In this document: positions 46,801-58,547 of the stretch, one piece after another
Numbering within the stretch: position 1 is the stretch's first letter
Layout: each line of letters opens with the position of its first letter
Source: Sphaeramia orbicularis
Taxonomy: Eukaryota; Chordata; Actinopteri; Kurtiformes; Apogonidae
Direction: 5' to 3'
Assembly (NCBI RefSeq): GCF_902148855.1
Contig: NC_043962.1
Coordinates: forward strand, 24,088,610 to 24,152,609
Length of the DNA: 64,000 nt
Program-made: the position numbers and the translations under genes
The notes under the pieces: model-generated
The model's database searches: none
Told to the model about the DNA's origin: nothing
The model's input: the letters and a program-made list of their open reading frames with translations, nothing else

Positions 46801-49800
46801 CTCTTTCAGCATGTTGCCATCCTTCGCCCATGATACTGTTGGCTGTGGGGTACCTTTGAATGGAACGTCTATTTTTAAATCATTTCCTGCTTTAACACTG
46901 AATGTGTTACACAGCAAATTGATAACAGGTCCTGTGCTATTGTCCTTGACAATAACAGGTGCCAACAAGGACTTTGGTTCACTCCTCCCCTTTTCATTTG
47001 CAGCACAAACTCTAAAAAAGTATTCCTTTCCTCTTGTCAGTCCAGTAACTGTCACCTCTAAGGCTCTACTCTCTGAGCATGTTGTCCATCCTTCCTCTTC
47101 TTTAGTTTGCATTTCTACAATATAACATGTGATTTTACTTCCTCCATCATGGTCAGGTTTTTCCCAGCTGAGTCTTGCACTACTGGCAGTAACATCACAG
47201 AGTGTGATTTTCCCAGGAGGTAGAGGAATCTCAGACACTTTAACAGGCTCAGCGGTCTCTGCTGGTTGTCCAGTTCCATATTCATTTACAGCTAGGACAC
47301 GGAAATAATAAAAACATCCTTCCTGGAGATTGTCAATCTTGTATGAGTTCCTCACACAATTGCTGCAGACACTTGTGAATGCTTTCCTAGCTTCCTCTCG
47401 CTTCTCAACTATGTAGTGTGAAATCTTTGATCCTCCATCAATAACAGGTGCCTCCCAAGAAAGTGACACAGAGTCTCGTTTTACATCCTTCACCTCTAAC
47501 TGTGTTGGTGCACTGGGGGAGTCTAGTACTCTGACATTGATGAATGCTGACTTAGAGCCATTGCAATTCTCAGCAATCAACACATACTTTCCTGTGTCAT
47601 TTCTATTGACATTTTCGATCATTAACACAGTGTAGGAACTTGTTACCTCAATCTGAGCACGCTCGCTCAGAACACCCCCTTCTTTTGACCATTTGACCTC
47701 AGGCTCTGGATTTCCTCTGATGTTAACACATAAATGTAATGTGGAACAGACTCGAACATTCACAATCTTCCTCAAGGCAGCATCCAACTCAATCTCAGGA
47801 GCCTCCAATTTTTCAGCTGCTACCACAGACTCAGGCAGCTCTGCATACTCTCCAGTTCCAGAAGCATTAATTGCACAAACACGAAAATTGTACTGTGCGT
47901 TCTCTCTAAGTCTTTTAACTGTGTAGCTTGTGTCATCTACACCTGTACTTGATGTGCATGTGATCCACTCATCTTCTGCTGTTTCCTTCATCTCAACTAC
48001 AAATCCACTGATTTCTGCTCCACCATCATAAATGGGCTTTGACCAGGTAAGTGAAACTGTACTCCTGGAATGGCCTGTCACTTTGAGGTTGGTTGGGGGG
48101 CCAGGTGGGTAAGTAGCTTCGCATACTTTAATATACTCACTGGGCTCACTGGGTGCACCCACGCCAGCAGCATTTTCTGCTGATATTCTAAACTGATAAT
48201 AATGTCCTTCTGTCAGCCCTGTGCATCTGAAACGCAAGTCATTAAGTCTTCTTTTGTTGCATTTAGTCCACCTGACTCCTTCTTTGTCTCGTTTCTCAAG
48301 GATATAGCCATCAATTTCTGAGCCTCCATCACTCTCAGGTCTTTCCCAGGTTAATACTATAGAGTCTCCAGTGACAGCACTCACTATGGGGGTTGAAGGA
48401 GCACTGGGTGTTTTAAAAGGATTTTCTGCAATAAAGGGTTCTGATTCCAGAAATTCACCAACACCAAATTTATTCACCGCAGCAATTCTGAATATGTATT
48501 CTTTTCCAGGCACCAGTTTTGTCACTTTGTAACTGACAGCTTCAACTTGAGAGTCAACTCCCGTCCAAGTGACACGACTGGTCTCTCTTTTTTCAATGAT
48601 GTAGTGGGAAATGCTGGCACCACCATCATTTACAGGGGGGTTCCAATGGAGATTACACTTCTCTGCACTAACAACTTTCACTTTTAGAGATCCATCTGGA
48701 GGACCAGGTTTGTCCAGAACCTTCACATGAAGTGGGGTGGTTGTAGTGCCACCAATGTTAGTGAGACTCAACATAAAGTGACCCCCATCCACTCGGGTGC
48801 AGTCCCTCATAGTCAGAGTTGTATGTGTGAGGGTAGTTTTGACTTCCATTCTTGGTGTAACTTTGTCAATTTCCTTTCCGTCTTTCATCCATACAACTTC
48901 AGGGAGGGGTTTTCCAAAGTAATCAGCCTCAATAATGAAAGTCTCACCAGCCTGAACAATATTACTGGTTTTGAATTTAGGGTCAATCCTAACAGTGGGC
49001 CCTTCAATTAAATCCTGAGCAATTACTGTTATACTTTCAGAGGGCGCGCTCCAAACACCAGCACCATTCTTAGCTGTTACTCTAAACTCGTAACTCTGAC
49101 CTCCTGTCAGGCCTGTGACTGTAAACTCTGTTTCAATAACATTAGTGAAGTTTGCCTTCATCCATCTGTTATCTGGGAGCTCCTTCTTTTCAACAACATA
49201 GCCTGTAATTGTGCTTCCACCATCATACCTTGGTTTTGCCCACTTAATTGTGATATTCTCTCTTGTAACAACAACAGCTTCAGGTTTACCAGGTGGATCA
49301 CAGGGGTCTCTTGCAACATAGCATTCAGATATCCTGCTTGATGGACTGAGTCCAGCAATATTCTCAGCATAAACTCTAAATTCATACTCAATACCTTCCT
49401 CAAGTCCGGTTGTTTTGAAGCGAGTATCAGATATAACAAGCTTGTTCAGTTTAGTCCATAAGATGCTGTTCCTTTCTTTGCGTTCAAGGTGATAACCAAT
49501 GATGGGGCTGCCTCCATCTTTGGCCGGAGGCTCCCATTCAACCACCATACTGTACTTAGTCACTGTGGACACAAAAGGGGTACAGGGAGCAGTGGGCACA
49601 CTAAACGGATATTGTGCAATTACAATAGGAGAGGTAATTGCTGTGCTCTTCCCATAGCGGTTTTCTGCAAACACTCTGAATTGGTATTCACTTCCAGTCT
49701 TCAGCTTGGTCACTTTGATTGTGGTTCTTACTGTTGTTGCTGACACAATCTGCCATTCTGTACTTGTAGTTTCACGTTTTTCCACTATGTAGTTGTCTAG

Positions 49801-51312
49801 CTGGCAGCCTCCTGTGTATTCTGGTGGCTCCCAAGAGATGGTGACAAAGTCAGAACTAATCTCGTCAATCTTCACTGGTCCTGTTGGTGAGTCAGGCTTT
49901 TCAAGAACAACTACATTGATTTCTCCTATAAATTTTCCAGCACTATTGCTGGCTTCAATTGAGTACTGACCAGAGTGCTCTCTGGCAGCATGTCTAATAT
50001 GAAGAACTGTTTGCAAAGGTGTATTTAAAATATTCAGCCTTGATGTTTCTTTGACTGCCTGATCTCCTCTTTTCCATTCAATCTTTGGTGCTGGCTGCCC
50101 AACCACTGGGATCTCAATTTTAATTTCTTCACCATTCTTGACTGTAAATGTGTTGAACATAATTTGGAGTTTTGGCTTAATAGCATTTTCCTGATCTGTT
50201 TTGGAATTTGTAGGTTGACCTGGTGTGAAGGAAGAAAAGCATCTAATAAATGCCAAGTATGATAAAAATGAAAATGCCATGGAGTCAAACAATATACGAT
50301 CCATACAACACTTGATAAGTCTACACTGTATGACTGAATTAAATCTGATGAATGAATCCAAAGTACAAATTTTTTTTTTAATTTGGCTTGCATGAATAAA
50401 TATATATTGTGTCTAAATATCTGATTTTTTTTCATTGTCACACTCTATTTTAGGTTTAACATCACAAGAACACCTCAGGATATTTAATACACTTTTAGCA
50501 CTTACACAATATGATCATTTCTGGTATGTTAATTGAACTGTGACATTTTAATTTACACCTTTCCTTGAGTGACATATATCATACAATTTCAGCATTTCAG
50601 AGTTTAATACTGTACACCACATTACTGAGAAGTAGCTGAATATGAAGCTTAAGTTATCTTGTCACACATCTATTGTTTTTATATAGCCTATATCTTATGC
50701 ACATTTCAAACATTATATGAGTGTTCACTAGTTGAACCTAAACTAGAAAGTGACACAATGACTGCTTGAAATACCTTTGACAGTGGAGGGTGATTTGGAA
50801 TCCTTTGTTGTATCTGGTGTCTTGTTTTTATTTATAGAGTCAGCTTCATCATCAGCTCTCTTTCCTGCCTACAAAACAGAATGTTATAATACTATCAAAG
50901 ACAAATAAATCTATCAAATAAATCACTTTATTGTGACAACAAGATTTTTTTTACATTACAAGTTAGTTCCTATATGTGTAAGTATTTTAGTATCAATAAA
51001 GAATCTTGACAAAACGTCTTCTGCCATTTAAAGACTACTTTTAATGTATTAAGCGAGCATTTAGCCAAGTGAGTCTGGTGTATCGTAACAGAAACTTGTG
51101 TTAAAAATAACCCGAGCCATGACAGACTAGACTACCATCTGTTCAACAAAATAAATAAAACTCCAATATAACTCCAGTGTTAAAGATCTGATATGGTAAA
51201 AATAAAACTAGTTCACATGCAAAAAGAAACAACACAGTGTGAGTTCTAGGTTGACATTCCTGGCAAAAAACCTAAATATATCTGGACTTACTCCATTGTT
51301 GCTTGCTTCCAT
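43869..51312 (-). CDS. Titin C-zone-like protein of 21 Ig/FnIII domains (unnamed)
   Basis: Exons, minus strand: 51292-51312, 50775-50868, 43995-50219, 43869-43903. They join in phase to 2,124 aa. The start MEASNNG plus a charged 31-residue exon lead into the giant third exon, which is phase 1 at both ends. Domain order (I, Ig; F, FnIII): I-FFF-I-FFF-I-FF-I-FFF-I-FFF-I-F, beginning near residue 53. Domains 1 and 12 and domains 2 and 13 match closely (NTFTVK/NTFSVK; AENRYGKS in both), so the period is 11 domains, as in the titin A-band C-zone super-repeat. The protein ends DTTEWDTNPGA. There is no kinase, PEVK region, signal peptide or membrane segment. By analogy the domains would bind myosin or myosin-binding protein C in thick filaments; this is inference. 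The long exon is fully open, arguing for selection. I know no vertebrate gene of this form beside cib1 and gdpgp1. It could be an annotated 'titin-like' locus. Confidence 0.85.
43995..50219 (-). repeat. Nearly two copies of an 11-domain coding super-repeat
   Basis: Unit 1 runs from about 50178 down to 46933 (domains 1-11). Unit 2 runs from about 46932 to 43998 (domains 12-21, lacking the last FnIII). The units are old, because matching domains are recognisably paired but far from identical at the residue level. Confidence 0.8.
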
Positions 51313-51379
51313 CCTTTCTCTTGTATGTCCAGCTCTAATTTTATGAAAATAAATGTGAATTTAAAACCAAGTCAGTTCA

Positions 51380-51500
51380 AGATGCACTGTATGTGATGAT
51401 GTCCGAGGCTTTATGGCAGGAATACACACAGTCTTGCCTACTTTATCTCCATAGGCATGCAGTGACCAAAATAACCATCATGGCTCATTGGCCAGCTGCT
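51380..51500 (-). promoter_or_regulatory. Candidate promoter of the titin-like gene
   Basis: Within 200 bases upstream of the first coding exon, the minus strand shows an E-box CAGCTG (51493-51498) next to a CCAAT-type box, an AT-rich TTATTTTGG resembling half a MEF2 site near 51470, and a CATAAAG near 51413 that could act as a TATA-like element. CAGCTG with MEF2-like sites is typical of muscle promoters, but these motifs are short and the call is weak. The gdpgp1 promoter starts only about 330 bases further on. Confidence 0.3.
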
Positions 51501-51800
51501 CATGCTCTCAAAGTCAGTCGAGTGGACATGACTCAACAAATAACAAGCTTTTAAAGTTACTCAACAGTTAAATTTTGTTGTGCAAATATAGCTCAAAATA
51601 CAGTTTACCACATGATTTTATATATTTGACACATTTCCTTAAACATTACATTGCTGTGTATAAACATGTGTACCTTTAGACAGGTGGGGTTGAATTATCT
51701 ATATTCATTAAGTGAATGAAGATATTAAAAAATACGCAGAAAATAAATAAATGTTAATTTCACTGTTAACAATGATTAATTGACCCAAATATTACAGATA

Positions 51801-51991
51801 TTGACGTCGCACTTTTACTCCGGAAATGACAAACCGGAAGTACAACGACGAACACCAACGAAGAAGAAAACGAGTTGCATGTGTATGTAGCTTAGCATGC
51901 CGGTGCTATTGTAAACAGGATCTTATTTCTGCGAGTAATCTGCTAAATATAATGATAAATATAAATACTTGTACATAGTTAATACATAAAG
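51801..51991 (+). promoter_or_regulatory. gdpgp1: gdpgp1 promoter and non-coding first exon
   Basis: A CRE-like TGACGTCG at 51802-51809 and an ETS site CCGGAAGT at 51834-51841 lie upstream of a segment that ends in the donor AAAG|GTGAGT at 51991. The acceptor CATGCACAG at 52876 splices it directly to the ATG exon, 7 bases before the start codon. There is no TATA box. Confidence 0.6.
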
Positions 51992-52883
51992 GTGAGTGAA
52001 GAAGCGACCTGTGTCCACTCGTGTCTGTGTCAGGAGTCATTTGCCCTCGTCTGGTCAAAAATGTGTGCAAAATTTGTGTGTAATTTAGTACTATCTGTTA
52101 AGCTAATGTCTTCCTTAAACCTCTGACAGTATGAAAGTGACTTTGTTTTTCTTTCATGAGTATTATGTATGTCCCAGCGGTGGTAAAGCTGAAATTGTGT
52201 CTATTAAGTATTTATTTAAAATGTATTAAGTTACAATTTTAGAAAAAGATTCAGTGGTAGTAAACATTCTCCCATGGAACATATTTATATAGTCATGAAT
52301 TTAGACTGCAGCCAAAATTGGCCTAAATTTGATTTATTTACCTATATGTGACTTTGATATTTTTAACAGTATGAACGCCACAAATCACAACAGTCTTTGA
52401 TCTTTTCTTTTGTGACTTTGGGCACTTATGAATCACATAGACGTCTGACTTTTTCTCAATGCAATGCAACCTCAGAGGAGCCAGTTATATCATTATTCAG
52501 GCAGCTTTCACATCTCACTACTCCTACATTTGTCACAATTCTGCTTTGGCAGGAGTCACTTTGTGAATAAAAACTCTTAGGCGGCTGCAGTAGAGGTCAA
52601 GTAGAGGAGCAGTGTAGTATTGGATTACTTGTGTGTAGTGTAGTGAAACTGGTGTGTATTTGAAAGGTATACATAAAAAAGTAAAGACAGGCTTTGGTGG
52701 ACTACATGATTCCTCACAACAGTGGACTGAGCAATAAATCTGCATTGGGTATGTGTATTGTGATGGACGTCTATGTCGGCAGGCCCATAATGTGACTTGA
52801 TGATTCAGCAGGGTGACTCTGTGAGCTCTATTGTCAAAATTCATGCCTATGCCTTTGCTTTGCTGTTCATGCACAGGTCAACC

Positions 52884-53981
52884 ATGGCGGTCCGGTTTAT
52901 GTATAGAATTCAGGATTTTATCACAGATGTGTGCAGGAGGAGTGGAAACAGTCAGAGCATGGCATCACCACCAACAACGTTTGACACGACAATACAGGCC
53001 AGCTGGATGGATAGGATGGACAGGGGACTCCTCCGCTACCACTTGGGTGATCTACAAACTCGTATCCTGCCTGGTCCACATGGTTATGTGGCCCAGCTAA
53101 ATATTCAAAGAGGAACAGAGCGTCGAAAGCCTCAGGAGATTCTGAGCATCCAGCAGCCGTTCAATGCCAAGCAGTTTAATTTCAACAAAATCAATCCAGA
53201 TGAAATCATATTTGAGATGATGAAGGATACACAGGGAGGCACTATGGTGTGTGAAAAGGGATGTCTGAATACACCGTGCAAAATGACAGTGCTAGTTAAT
53301 GTCAGCCCTTTGGAGTTTGGACATTGCCTCTTTGTTCCTGACCCCTCACACTGTTTTCCACAAGTCCTAACCAGGTTTGCCATCCAGGTTGGTATAGAAT
53401 CTGTTTTCCTTAGCTCTGATCCTGGATTTCGAGTGGGCTTCAATAGCCTTGGAGCCTTTGCATCTGTCAATCATCTACATCTCCATGGGTACTATCTAGA
53501 CCATGAGCTCAAGTTGGAGTCTGTGCCTGTCAAACCACTGGTTCTTGCAAAGCACTTTTATCGTGTGATGGACTTCCCTGCAGGCTTTTTGTTTTACACA
53601 GAGCCAGAGTCAGTGGAGAAAGTTGCCAAAGCCATCTGTGAAGTAACAGACTTTCTTGTAGAACGTGATATTGCTCACAACCTGTTTTTAACCAGAGGAT
53701 GTTCACCCTGTGATCACATACAGAGTGAAGAAGATGCCAGTTTGAGGAAAGGAGTTCGTATCGTTGTGTGGCCCAGAAAGTCCTGCTTTGGTGCAAAAGA
53801 GGAATCTGCTTTTAATGTTGCTCTTTGTGAGCTGGCAGGGCATTTGCCATTTAAGAACAAGGCAGACTATGAGCGCACTACTGAGAAAGATGTCATGGAT
53901 GTCATTCAAAGGTATCTTCTTCCCAAAGAAGATTTTCTCAGGTTGGAACAGGAGCTTTCTCATCATTTAATGGATTTATGA
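52884..53981 (+). CDS. gdpgp1: GDP-D-glucose phosphorylase 1
   Basis: Cytosolic HIT-superfamily enzyme that phosphorolyses GDP-glucose to GDP and glucose-1-phosphate, thought to clear mis-made GDP-glucose. It is a single coding exon of 365 aa (human about 385). The start at 52884 has a strong Kozak context (ACCATGG) and lies just after a splice acceptor; an upstream in-frame ATG at 52797 lies in the intron and was not used. The histidine-triad-like NHLHLHGYY is at residues 196-204. Other family blocks: GLLRYHLGDLQTRILPG, FNFNKI, VNVSPLEFGHCLFVPDP, GFRVGFNSLG, IAHNLFLTRG and AFNVALCELAGHLP. An ATTAAA signal lies at 53998, very close to the stop. Head-to-head with the titin-like gene and next-but-one to cib1, as expected from the human CIB1-GDPGP1 pair. 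Confidence 0.95.
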   Translation: MAVRFMYRIQDFITDVCRRSGNSQSMASPPTTFDTTIQASWMDRMDRGLLRYHLGDLQTRILPGPHGYVAQLNIQRGTERRKPQEILSIQQPFNAKQFNFNKINPDEIIFEMMKDTQGGTMVCEKGCLNTPCKMTVLVNVSPLEFGHCLFVPDPSHCFPQVLTRFAIQVGIESVFLSSDPGFRVGFNSLGAFASVNHLHLHGYYLDHELKLESVPVKPLVLAKHFYRVMDFPAGFLFYTEPESVEKVAKAICEVTDFLVERDIAHNLFLTRGCSPCDHIQSEEDASLRKGVRIVVWPRKSCFGAKEESAFNVALCELAGHLPFKNKADYERTTEKDVMDVIQRYLLPKEDFLRLEQELSHHLMDL

Positions 53982-54009
53982 ACCTGGACAGTTCCATATT
54001 AAATGTGCT

Positions 54010-55195
54010 GGAGTTAAAAGTTAACTGTATTTCAATGCACACAAAGACAATTACGTAGTACTGTATTGCCACACCTAATCAGGCACCTGACTTAGATTTA
54101 GAATTGGATGTGTATGTAGATATTAATCGATACTATGTATTGTATTGATTTTCACAGCCTTCACCCAAAAGTGAGATGGACAGGAATACATAGATATATA
54201 TCAATAGTTATTTTTTTTATCAATGAAGAGTTGTTTGAAATTAAGGAATGTGTTAAAGCAAAACTGAAACACAGAATTGTTTTGATTTTTATTTAATTCC
54301 CATCTCAGTTGTGTCTGTGATTTTAGAAGTAACATTACTATGCTAATGTTTGAATACTAATACTAAATTTCAGTGCTCTGAGATTGTCTACTTAGTGTAC
54401 GCTCACGTGCCTTTTTTTTTTCTTACACCTGTGCTCTTTATGCTAAACACATAAAAAGTGACCACTGTAAACACTGTTATGTAACATCTAAACATTAATA
54501 CTTAGGGAACACCGAGGTACACGTGTAGTAGTTAGTGTTTACTCAATGACAACACCTGTAACATGAGGTATAGGTGGAACAGTTGAGGATGAGTGACATT
54601 TACAGTCAGATGTCATGTAGAAAAGACAAACAGGACCATTCAAGAGAACACACGTGTAAATCTCCCATGACATTAACTACAGTTTTGCGTGACATTAAGC
54701 AAGACTCTATAAATATTTTTTTTAAAAAAACATGTTGCTGTACGCAGCCAAAGTCAATACTGTGTGTTGTTTTATATTTCTGCTGTTTGATTTGTTAGTG
54801 TGACTTCATCAAGAGACTGAACCTCAAGTCCTTCAATGACTGATGTATACTTATTTAATGTGACGCAGTATTTGTAGTGATAGTTGTTGTTTTTGCCTCT
54901 CACATGTTCCAGGTGATTCTAGTTATTCTAGCTGTTTTGGCAGTGATATGCAACTCCATCTTGAAAAGTATGCCACATGTTAATAACACCAAACAAAAAC
55001 ATTTATGGTTATTCCATGACAAAATATACATATAATGTCTTCATGATTTATTAGTAAATATCAGAAAACAACAGACTTGTAACATCCCTCTGAGAAATGA
55101 CACAATTACAGGTTATGGTGTCTTCACATTTTTTGACCACATTGACAGACAGTCCATAAATCTTTTAAAGCTGAGTTCCACACATACAGTCAAGT
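54010..55195. other. Intergenic, no gene seen
   Basis: AT-rich, with short open frames lacking any recognisable motif. Part may be an alternative, longer gdpgp1 3' UTR. Confidence 0.4.
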
Positions 55196-55202
55196 TGAAA
55201 GA

Positions 55203-55677
55203 AATCTATGGCTACTTTCAGACTGCAGAAAAATGTGGCCCAAATCCGTGTGACTTGTATCCGATCTGTTAAAGACAGTTTGAACAGCAGAAATCCGACC
55301 CAAGCAACTTTCTGTGGGCCTAAATCCGATACGTAGCCAATATTTTGCAATGCGACTTCAGTTTGAACTGCCAGGTCACATTTATCCGACCCTTACGTCA
55401 TTGAAATGCGAGAAACATACACAACAAACAAACATCCCAGGAGGTGGAGCAGTGGGAAAAACATATTTACTTCTGTAAACACAGTGTATACCTGCATGGT
55501 CACGTATTATGTCAGGACCTCTTTTGCGCATGTGGGTCACTTCAGGATCGCATTCAGTTCATACTCAAAACTGATAGAAGTCGCATTTACTGTGTAATAT
55601 GAATGAGCACACAAAAAATGTAATTTCACCAAAAAATCTGAATTGTGCAGTAAGACCTGCTGTCTGAACCTGAGTAG
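55203..55677. mobile_element. hAT-like MITE
   Basis: Left end CTACTTTCAGACTGCAG and, as complement of the right end, CTACTCAGGTTCAGACAGCA form imperfect inverted repeats. The interior has repeated ATCCGAT/ATCCGAC motifs typical of a dispersed teleost MITE. There is no transposase. Boundaries are approximate. Confidence 0.5.
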
Positions 55678-55694
55678 AGGGTTTTGAAATAAAA

Positions 55695-56278
55695 CTGTTT
55701 TTCAACCTTGAGGTCGGGACCCCATGTGGAGTCGCCTGGAATTCAAATGGGGTCACCTTAAGTTTCTTGTAATTGATAAAAAAAATAATAATAATAATCT
55801 TACTAATAAAAACTATATGGTGAGTTGAGAGAAACAATCCCAATACATAAAAAACTTGACAAACTGAAACTGAAGCACTGTGGTACTGTTTATCTTTCAA
55901 ATTTTCATTGGGGTCGATTCCAGATGCTACAGCTCTTTCATCATTCATAGTTTGAGTTATTATTTGTTCAGTATTAATTGTCAGCTTTGTAAATCCAAGC
56001 TGGACTGACTGTACATATCCTGACCAAGGAAAATAAAATTCTCACTTTGTGCAGTAATCTACACCTGGCTTTTCTGCCTCCATCCATAATAATATACATT
56101 ATATAGACTAAATGTCATCTAAAATGAACATTTATGTGCAACATAGTATAGCAAACTATTACATGATCAAAAACAAATTTATTTTAGCAAAAAATGTCTC
56201 AGTTTTGAATGTTTGGGGTTGCCAGAAATTTGAGATGTTAAAATGGGGTCACAAGCCAAAAAAAGTTGGAAACCACTG
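55695..56278. mobile_element. hAT element with perfect 8-bp target duplication
   Basis: AAATAAAA flanks both sides exactly (55687-55694 and 56279-56286). The ends read CTGTTTTTCAACC (left) and, as complement, CAGTGGTTTCCAACT (right), followed by the diagnostic GGTCGGGACCCCATG and, near the right end, GGGGTCACAAGCC. This is a well-known type of non-autonomous hAT copy. There is no coding. Confidence 0.8.
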
Positions 56279-56289
56279 AAATAAAAATT

Positions 56290-58080
56290 CTTGAAATGAA
56301 AATGTCTCTTCAAGAGCCCTCACAGCTGTTGTCAGATCATCTTTAGACACTTATTCAAAATACATCATCCCTGAAAAGCGCATTATCTGCCAGAGTTGTA
56401 TCACCAAGACACCAATGCTAAACCAAGCAGTAAAATCAATGAGCACACACACCTGCTCACACTTTTTTAATGAAGAGTCGCATCAGTTAGCATCCGATCA
56501 GTGATCTGTATGTTCACCTGCTGCACACAAACAAAACTGTACTTTTGATATTGTTGGTAACCTATGACATCAGCCAATATGCATACCATGATTTCCTAAA
56601 ATGTAAATTGGTGACATTCAGCAGAGGGTGCTGTATAGTTGTCATTTAAGCTACTAATAATTAATACACAATACGTATTTGCTGTCTTTACTGCCTTCTT
56701 TGTCCTCTTTCATGTTAAATTTGCTCTAAACATAACATACCTTTAAAGCTGGCACTTTTGTTCGGTGTCACCTTTAACTCAAGTAAATGAGGGTGATGAT
56801 ATCAGCTTTCAGCGCTGAAGCTGAGGGTGGGGAGTCACCTTACCTTCATGGGGGTCGTTCAGCCATATCTCCATGTTCGAACACACATGTTCAACGTGTT
56901 TGGTGGCTCCAAGTATGACTCATGTTGGGTAAATAATATGAACTGAACACGAACATGATAACCCAAACAAAAAGTAGTTGTTTCACTTTCTATAAGCACA
57001 TATGTCTGCTCTGCTGTTTTATTATATGTTTAAAATTATAATTTAATATGATTGATAAATATCCTGTAAAACTCTTAGGTGACTTTTAGCTTTGTTGTTT
57101 TTGCAGGAAGAGGATGTGTCTTTGTTTCTCCATCTCTTTATTATGAAACAATGAGAAATTGCAGAAAATGTGTGCACAGTAAGGGCAAAAAAATCTGAAG
57201 TAAATGTCTCCTACAGGTAAAGGTTAGTATTTAATGTGACCATGGTCAACTTTCTGGAAGTTTTCTTGTATAATTCTTTGATGTGTTATACCAAACTTCC
57301 TCCACAGTTTGTCTTGACAATTATTTTATCCAACCCAGATTCCATGTAGCTTTTAAACTGTTGCCCATAAAGCTGAAATAATTTTCTTTTCAGACACATT
57401 CAGGTCAAAACACAGTAATGTCCTGTCAGAGAGAGAACTTTAATTGATTGCCATTCTAACATTTATTTCACTATAAAGTAGCTCCTTGTTTTGGATTATC
57501 CCTTATAGTCCAACTAAAGCAAAAATGAATTTAAAGTAAAAATGTGGATCATTTAGCAACAGTAATCTGTCAAATTGTATCTAAAATGTCCCGACAGAGA
57601 TTTCCAGTACTGTTTTGAGTCATTTTTCTTTTTATTCCTATTTATACACATCAGTAATCAATAAGAATACATCACAGTATCACAATCATTTCATGAGAAA
57701 AGGTAAAACTATTCAAGTACAGTTTTAGCGGCAACAGTGTGTAATATTCCTATTTTTTTCCCAAAGTTATTTTTACCATCACCGCAGGGTATTGTCATCA
57801 GTTCATCATCCATTTGTCCTTCTGTACATGCAAAAACTTTGTAAATGTAACAATGCAAACTACAACTAATTCACACTGGAAGTAGTAGATGTATAGCAAA
57901 ACAATATCTTGGGAGAAATGTAGTTTTTGTAACCAAGAAAAAACTGACAAAGCATGTGCAGTGATAAAACTTATAACAAAATGTGACCAAAAACAAGCAC
58001 ATTCTATCAAAAACAACAGTTAATGATTCAGAAAGTGACCAAAAAAAGTAAGTTAGTTGTTAGAATGTTGATGTAAATAT
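56290..58080. other. Intergenic, no gene seen
   Basis: AT-rich with no exon-like structure, RNA gene or clear repeat on either strand. Confidence 0.4.
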
Positions 58081-58086
58081 GACCTA

Positions 58087-58519
58087 CATTGCAAAAATCT
58101 AAATCTTACCAAGTGTATTTTTCTCATTTCTAGTCAAAATATCTCATCACACTTAGAATAAGACATAATCACCTAAAGAGTAGCTTTTCAGTGAGATATA
58201 AGAACTTATTTTTCGATAATATATCTTGAAAATCTTAATTCAATAAATCTTACCAAGATAATTTTCACTTGTTCCATTGGCAGATGGATGGATTTTTGCT
58301 TAATTAAAAATTTTTTTGCTTGATTCAAGTAAAAAAAAAAAATCTACCAATGGAACTAGTGAAAATGATCTTTTATTTACTTTTATTGTCTAAAAAGAAG
58401 TTCTTATATCTCACTGAAAATTTGCTCTTTAGGTGATTATGTCTTATTTTAAGTGTGATAAGATATTTTGACTAGAAATGAGAAAAAATACACTTGGTAA
58501 GATTTTGTTTTTTCCAGTG
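58087..58519. mobile_element. Long fold-back MITE with TA duplication
   Basis: The two halves are inverted copies over almost the whole length: AATCTTACCAAGTGTATTTT on the left pairs with AAAATACACTTGGTAAGATT on the right, and CCATTGG pairs with CCAATGG at the centre. TA flanks both ends (58085-58086 and 58520-58521). This is a common teleost fold-back MITE, with no coding. Confidence 0.8.
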
Positions 58520-58547
58520 TACAAGCAAAACATGCAAAAATCTAGTA

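Noticed and set aside
52797-52883. Upstream in-frame ATG for gdpgp1, adding 29 residues
   Set aside because: A good splice acceptor at 52876 and an ideal Kozak ATG at 52884 put these codons inside the 5' UTR intron.
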